10,002 nucleotides of DNA from contig MGVN01000082.1 of the NCBI GenBank assembly GCA_001800515.1, forward strand, positions 1 to 10,002. Direction: 5' to 3'. The notes beneath the pieces were generated by a model that was not told where the DNA came from, did no database searches, and saw only the letters and a list, made by a program, of their open reading frames with translations. Shown here in pieces: positions 8,109 through 10,002 of the stretch. The position numbers were made by a program, and so were the translations under genes. Every line of letters begins with the position of its first letter. Position 1 is the stretch's first letter. The stretch is from Elusimicrobia bacterium RIFOXYB2_FULL_49_7 (GTDB lineage Bacteria > Fibrobacterota > OXYB2-FULL-49-7).

Positions 8109-8642
8109 CTATCGGCCGGATGATTCGAGAGACTCCCGATGTCGAAAATCAGAAAAACCAAAAGGGTTCGTACTGAAAGGGTCCGTGACCAACCCGTAGC
8201 CGGCAGGAGTGTGAAAATATTGGAAAGACATGGAAAGATTCTTGGTCGGCTGGTAGAAAAGCCCGACACGGGGAATCGTGAGCGTTTGGTTTTGACCATC
8301 GGACTTGTCCTTGCCTCCCTCCAATAAAGAAAGGGGTTTGTGAAAAAAGCCGACGTCCACGAGCAGGGTTACCGGAGCGGAAAAATCGTATTGAAGACGG
8401 TTTAAATAGAGGCCGGTCATATCGCCGTTGCCGCCGCTGGAAACATAGCTCATGGAATAACTTTGATGCATGGAAAAACGCGCGGGATCAAGGAGGCTGG
8501 GTGACGTGGCAGTGTTCATGCCCAACACCGTGGAACCATTCGTCAAACGGTCTTTTGTAAAGGGCTTTTCCGGACCGAAGAAATCCTGTGCGGGGACAGC
8601 AACAAATACCAAACAGAGTAGAAAGAAAGTGTGAATATACAT
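8109..8642 (-). CDS. Exported beta-rich protein of unknown function, first gene of the envelope operon
   Basis: The 177 residues begin with a signal peptide (hydrophobic core about 5-16, likely cleavage VPA18|Q19). The mature part has alternating hydrophobic/polar stretches, such as HQSYSMSYVSS, GLYLNRLQYDF and LSMSFQYFH. These look like amphipathic beta strands of an outer-membrane or periplasmic beta protein. A short polar loop (GGKDKSDGQNQ) splits it. There is no terminal aromatic residue (it ends ESSGR), so a classical BAM-inserted barrel is uncertain; Ser/Pro/Asn-rich tail residues could be flexible. The start at 8642 is set by AGGAG at 8655-8651, eight bases upstream, and by the promoter behind it. 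I do not recognise a named family, although similar SYSMSY/GLYLN-type proteins seem to occur in other FCB-like bacteria. Confidence 0.75.
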   Translation of the reverse strand: MYIHTFFLLCLVFVAVPAQDFFGPEKPFTKDRLTNGSTVLGMNTATSPSLLDPARFSMHQSYSMSYVSSGGNGDMTGLYLNRLQYDFSAPVTLLVDVGFFHKPLSLLEGGKDKSDGQNQTLTIPRVGLFYQPTKNLSMSFQYFHTPAGYGLVTDPFSTNPFGFSDFRHRESLESSGR

Positions 8643-8650
8643 AGTTCGCG

Positions 8651-8655
8651 CTCCT
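8651..8655 (-). promoter_or_regulatory. Ribosome binding site AGGAG for the first operon gene
   Basis: AGGAG on the minus strand lies 8 bases before the ATG at 8642. It is the only strong canonical Shine-Dalgarno site in this operon upstream of murA. The second and third genes lack one and depend on abutting or overlapping stops. Confidence 0.7.
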
Positions 8656-8667
8656 ATAGGATCGCTA

Positions 8668-8684
8668 TAACTAAATTATAGTTA
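8668..8684. promoter_or_regulatory. Inverted repeat over the -10 box, possible operator
   Basis: TAACTA (8668-8673) and TAGTTA (8679-8684) are perfect inverted arms around AATTA, and they enclose the -10 box and reach the predicted start point. This is where a repressor would block transcription. AT-rich sequence makes short palindromes common, so this is only a candidate; no matching regulator gene is visible in the window. Confidence 0.3.
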
Positions 8685-8703
8685 ATTACGACCGTATTTT
8701 CAA
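8675..8703 (-). promoter_or_regulatory. Sigma70-type promoter of the LytR_C-lpxB-murA operon
   Basis: Read on the minus strand, a -35 TTGAAA (8703-8698) is followed after exactly 17 bp by a perfect -10 TATAAT (8680-8675). Transcription would start near 8668, giving a leader of about 26 bases before the ATG at 8642. No other promoter of this quality was found upstream of the four-gene operon. Confidence 0.75.
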
Positions 8704-8734
8704 TATCGGTGGCGTTGATGAAAAAAGGAGAGTC

Positions 8735-9427
8735 TCAGAATTTCCAGGAGCAAGCCAACCCGGGACGTCCGTTATGATAATTAAAATGAAGGGAGGAGGA
8801 TGCTTCTTCGGGCATCTCATCCTGCAGTTTGGTGCGGTGGATATTGCGATAAGCCAGAATAGCCGAGAGCAGCATATCTCCGGCCGCAATGATAATAAAT
8901 GCAGGGCGTCTTGTTTTGCGGATTTCCGTTCCGGAATGGCCGCCGTCTACCGTACTGGAAGGCGTGACATCCTCCTTAAGCGGCAAAAGAAAATAGAAGG
9001 AAACCGACAGCGCGAATGTACTGGATAGCAGCGTCGCCTTCCCGTAAGATTTATTCAGCCAGTGATAGCTTCCGGGAAGAAGGAATGCGAAAAGAACGCC
9101 GTGATCCCCTTCGCCTTTTTCGTGGAAGGCCTGAATACCTTCATTACTCATACCCTTGCACTTTTCCTGTATCCACATTTTTTCGGAAACGCCTACGGAC
9201 ATCCAGGGGCGGCTGTTGTATTCATTCATTGTAATACCGCATTCCACCAGTCGTTCCAGTTCCGTAATGGACATGCCCGATTGCTTGAACATCTGCCATT
9301 CCGCTTGGGAAAGGCCGTAGTGGACGCGTTCCGCTTCATCTTGGTCGTCAAGTTGCAGTTGAGAAAAGAGGGGAACTGAAAGTGAGACGAAAAATACAGC
9401 TGCTAAAACGAGAGTTAAGCGCTTCAT
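8735..9427 (-). CDS. Exported/membrane protein with four short helical repeats, function unknown
   Basis: The 230-residue protein has an N-terminal signal sequence (1-22, likely cleavage FS22|Q23). Residues about 38-102 contain four related helix-start motifs: SGMSITELERL, CGITMNEYNSR, VGVSEKMWIQE and KGMSNEGIQAF. Their glycines are at 51, 64, 79 and 92. A hydrophobic region follows at about 111-149, with LLPGSYHWLNKSYGKA resembling the PG-x-W/Y turn of small membrane domains (DUF5683-like) in FCB bacteria. After a Ser/Asp/Gly-rich loop there is a second membrane helix at about 175-193. The tail is polar and ends in an aromatic (CSWKF). The start at 9427 has GAGG at 9440-9437, nine bases upstream. 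An ATG at 9434 is out of frame. The product is probably an inner-membrane protein with its repeats in the periplasm. I do not recognise the family. Confidence 0.7.
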   Translation of the reverse strand: MKRLTLVLAAVFFVSLSVPLFSQLQLDDQDEAERVHYGLSQAEWQMFKQSGMSITELERLVECGITMNEYNSRPWMSVGVSEKMWIQEKCKGMSNEGIQAFHEKGEGDHGVLFAFLLPGSYHWLNKSYGKATLLSSTFALSVSFYFLLPLKEDVTPSSTVDGGHSGTEIRKTRRPAFIIIAAGDMLLSAILAYRNIHRTKLQDEMPEEASSSLHFNYHNGRPGLACSWKF

Positions 9428-9436
9428 TTGTCATGA

Positions 9437-9440
9437 CCTC
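9437..9440 (-). promoter_or_regulatory. Ribosome binding site GAGG for the helical-repeat membrane protein
   Basis: GAGG on the minus strand, within AAGAGG, lies nine bases before the ATG at 9427. It supports that start over the nearby out-of-frame ATG at 9434. Confidence 0.5.
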
Positions 9441-9487
9441 TTTTTTAAGGACGTCAGGAATTCTTATTGAAAATTCTTTTTTAGAAT

Positions 9488-9694
9488 TTATAGTTTAATA
9501 ACGTTACCGGCCGGACGATCACCGAAAGTGAAATCTTCTTTGAAGTAAAAGAAACCTTCATCGTCCTGGGTATAACTGGCTAATTTGATTTCGTTGAAAA
9601 AGGTGCGAAGCGCCTCTTCTTCATTCTTTGCCATGACGATACGGTGCAGAAGATTGTTGCCCGGTGAGAGGAACGCAATGGAGTATTTGTTCAT
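9488..9694 (-). CDS. Small 68-residue soluble protein, function unknown
   Basis: The protein has no signal peptide or membrane segment. It is mixed alpha/beta by eye: a start strand YSIAFLS, a helix KNEEEALRTFFNEI (about 23-36), an acidic aromatic stretch DDEGFFYFKEDF (about 44-55), and a short GNVIKL end. Charge is slightly acidic. A good ribosome binding site (AAGGAA at 9706-9701, six bases upstream), a plausible promoter and protein-like composition support a real gene despite its size. It reads in the same direction as the membrane protein gene 60 bases downstream and could be co-transcribed with it. I do not recognise a family and assign no function. Confidence 0.6.
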   Translation of the reverse strand: MNKYSIAFLSPGNNLLHRIVMAKNEEEALRTFFNEIKLASYTQDDEGFFYFKEDFTFGDRPAGNVIKL

Positions 9695-9719
9695 TTTATT
9701 TTCCTTTTAAACTTATTCT

Positions 9720-9748
9720 AAAATAATCTATTTCCGACACAGTATCAA
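9720..9748 (-). promoter_or_regulatory. Candidate promoter for the 68-residue gene
   Basis: On the minus strand TTGATA (9748-9743) is separated by 17 bp from TATTTT (9725-9720). The -35 is near consensus and the -10 matches 4 of 6 positions. This would give a leader of about 20 bases before the ATG at 9694. The whole intergenic region is AT-rich, which raises the chance of a false match. Confidence 0.4.
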
Positions 9749-9770
9749 ATGAAATTATTATTTTCCCTGT

Positions 9771-10002
9771 ATGAAAATCGCCTTATTTTCTCCGGTCGTT
9801 TCTCCGCAAAAAGGTGGGGTGGCCGACCATACGGCAATATTGTTGGAAGCGCTGGGTGAAGAAGCCGAAGCCGTTCTGTTTGATGCGGGAAAAGACCCTT
9901 CCAAAATCCTGATGCAGGCGGACGGGTTGCAGGAAAGAGGGTTTGATGCCGCTATCGTTCAATACACACCCAACCTATATGGTTGGAAAAGTCTTTTTCC
10001 AA
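9771..10002 (+). CDS. Glycosyltransferase N-terminus, GT4-like (3'-truncated by window edge)
   Basis: Translation from ATG 9771 gives 77 residues before the window ends. It begins with a strand MKIALFSPV. Then comes a glycine loop KGGVADHTAILLEAL (14-28), the pattern seen at the donor/acceptor cleft of GT-B enzymes of family 4 (GGVAD[YH]T). A later DAAIVQYTPNLYG strand-loop (about 59-71) fits the same fold. GT4 enzymes use nucleotide sugars to build polysaccharides, LPS or glycolipids in the cytoplasm, but the substrate cannot be read from this fragment. A stop at 9750-9752 leaves ATG 9771 as the only reasonable start. No Shine-Dalgarno precedes it. The gene is divergent from the 68-residue gene. 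Confidence 0.75.
   Translation, partial: MKIALFSPVVSPQKGGVADHTAILLEALGEEAEAVLFDAGKDPSKILMQADGLQERGFDAAIVQYTPNLYGWKSLFP

Noticed and set aside
8721..8734. T-run after the helical-repeat protein gene as a rho-independent terminator
   Set aside because: A run of six T follows the stop on the minus strand, but I could not find a stable stem before it: GAGACTC has a one-base loop.
9471..9489. AAATTCT-TTTTT-AGAATTT inverted repeat after the 68-residue gene as a terminator
   Set aside because: The stem is almost all A/T and would be weak, and in the minus direction it is not followed by a T-run. It could be a chance feature of AT-rich spacer.

Overview
This window looks like chromosomal DNA from a diderm (outer-membrane) bacterium of intermediate GC content, probably in or near the FCB group (Fibrobacterota/Gemmatimonadota/Bacteroidota-like lineages). 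The grounds are: an LPS gene (lpxB) coupled to murA; a PorV/UPF0164-type outer-membrane barrel; a large multidomain exported protein ending in an FlgD-like Ig domain with a GPNPFSP motif; and predicted signal peptides that are all followed by Gln at the likely +1 position. The assignment rests on protein style only. No rRNA or other phylogenetic marker is present.

Plus-strand unit, 1-5316. The window opens inside a very large gene for a surface or secreted protein built of beta-sandwich domains: FnIII-like, carboxypeptidase-regulatory-like repeats, Ig/Big-like, and a C-terminal FlgD-like domain. Thirteen bases downstream is a gene that joins a periplasmic CsgG/TolB-N-like domain to a PorV/UPF0164-like outer-membrane beta-barrel. 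The two are probably co-transcribed. Their transcript probably ends at a hairpin lying inside the 3' end of the convergent murA gene.

Minus-strand envelope operon, 8703 down to 5328. A strong sigma70-type promoter (TTGAAA, 17 bp, TATAAT) drives four tightly packed genes: a small exported beta-rich protein of unknown role, a membrane-anchored stand-alone LytR_C-domain protein, lpxB (lipid A disaccharide synthase) and murA (first committed step of peptidoglycan synthesis). The junctions are 0 bp, a 4-bp overlap and an 8-bp overlap. The operon therefore links LPS and peptidoglycan precursor synthesis.

Minus-strand small genes, 9694 down to 8735. These are a 68-aa soluble protein and a 230-aa exported or membrane protein with four short helical repeats, both of unknown function.

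Right edge. A divergent plus-strand gene starts at 9771 and runs off the window. Its first 77 residues look like the N-terminus of a GT4-type glycosyltransferase. No tRNA, rRNA, CRISPR array, insertion sequence or phage gene was recognised. There is no gene-free stretch longer than about 100 bases.
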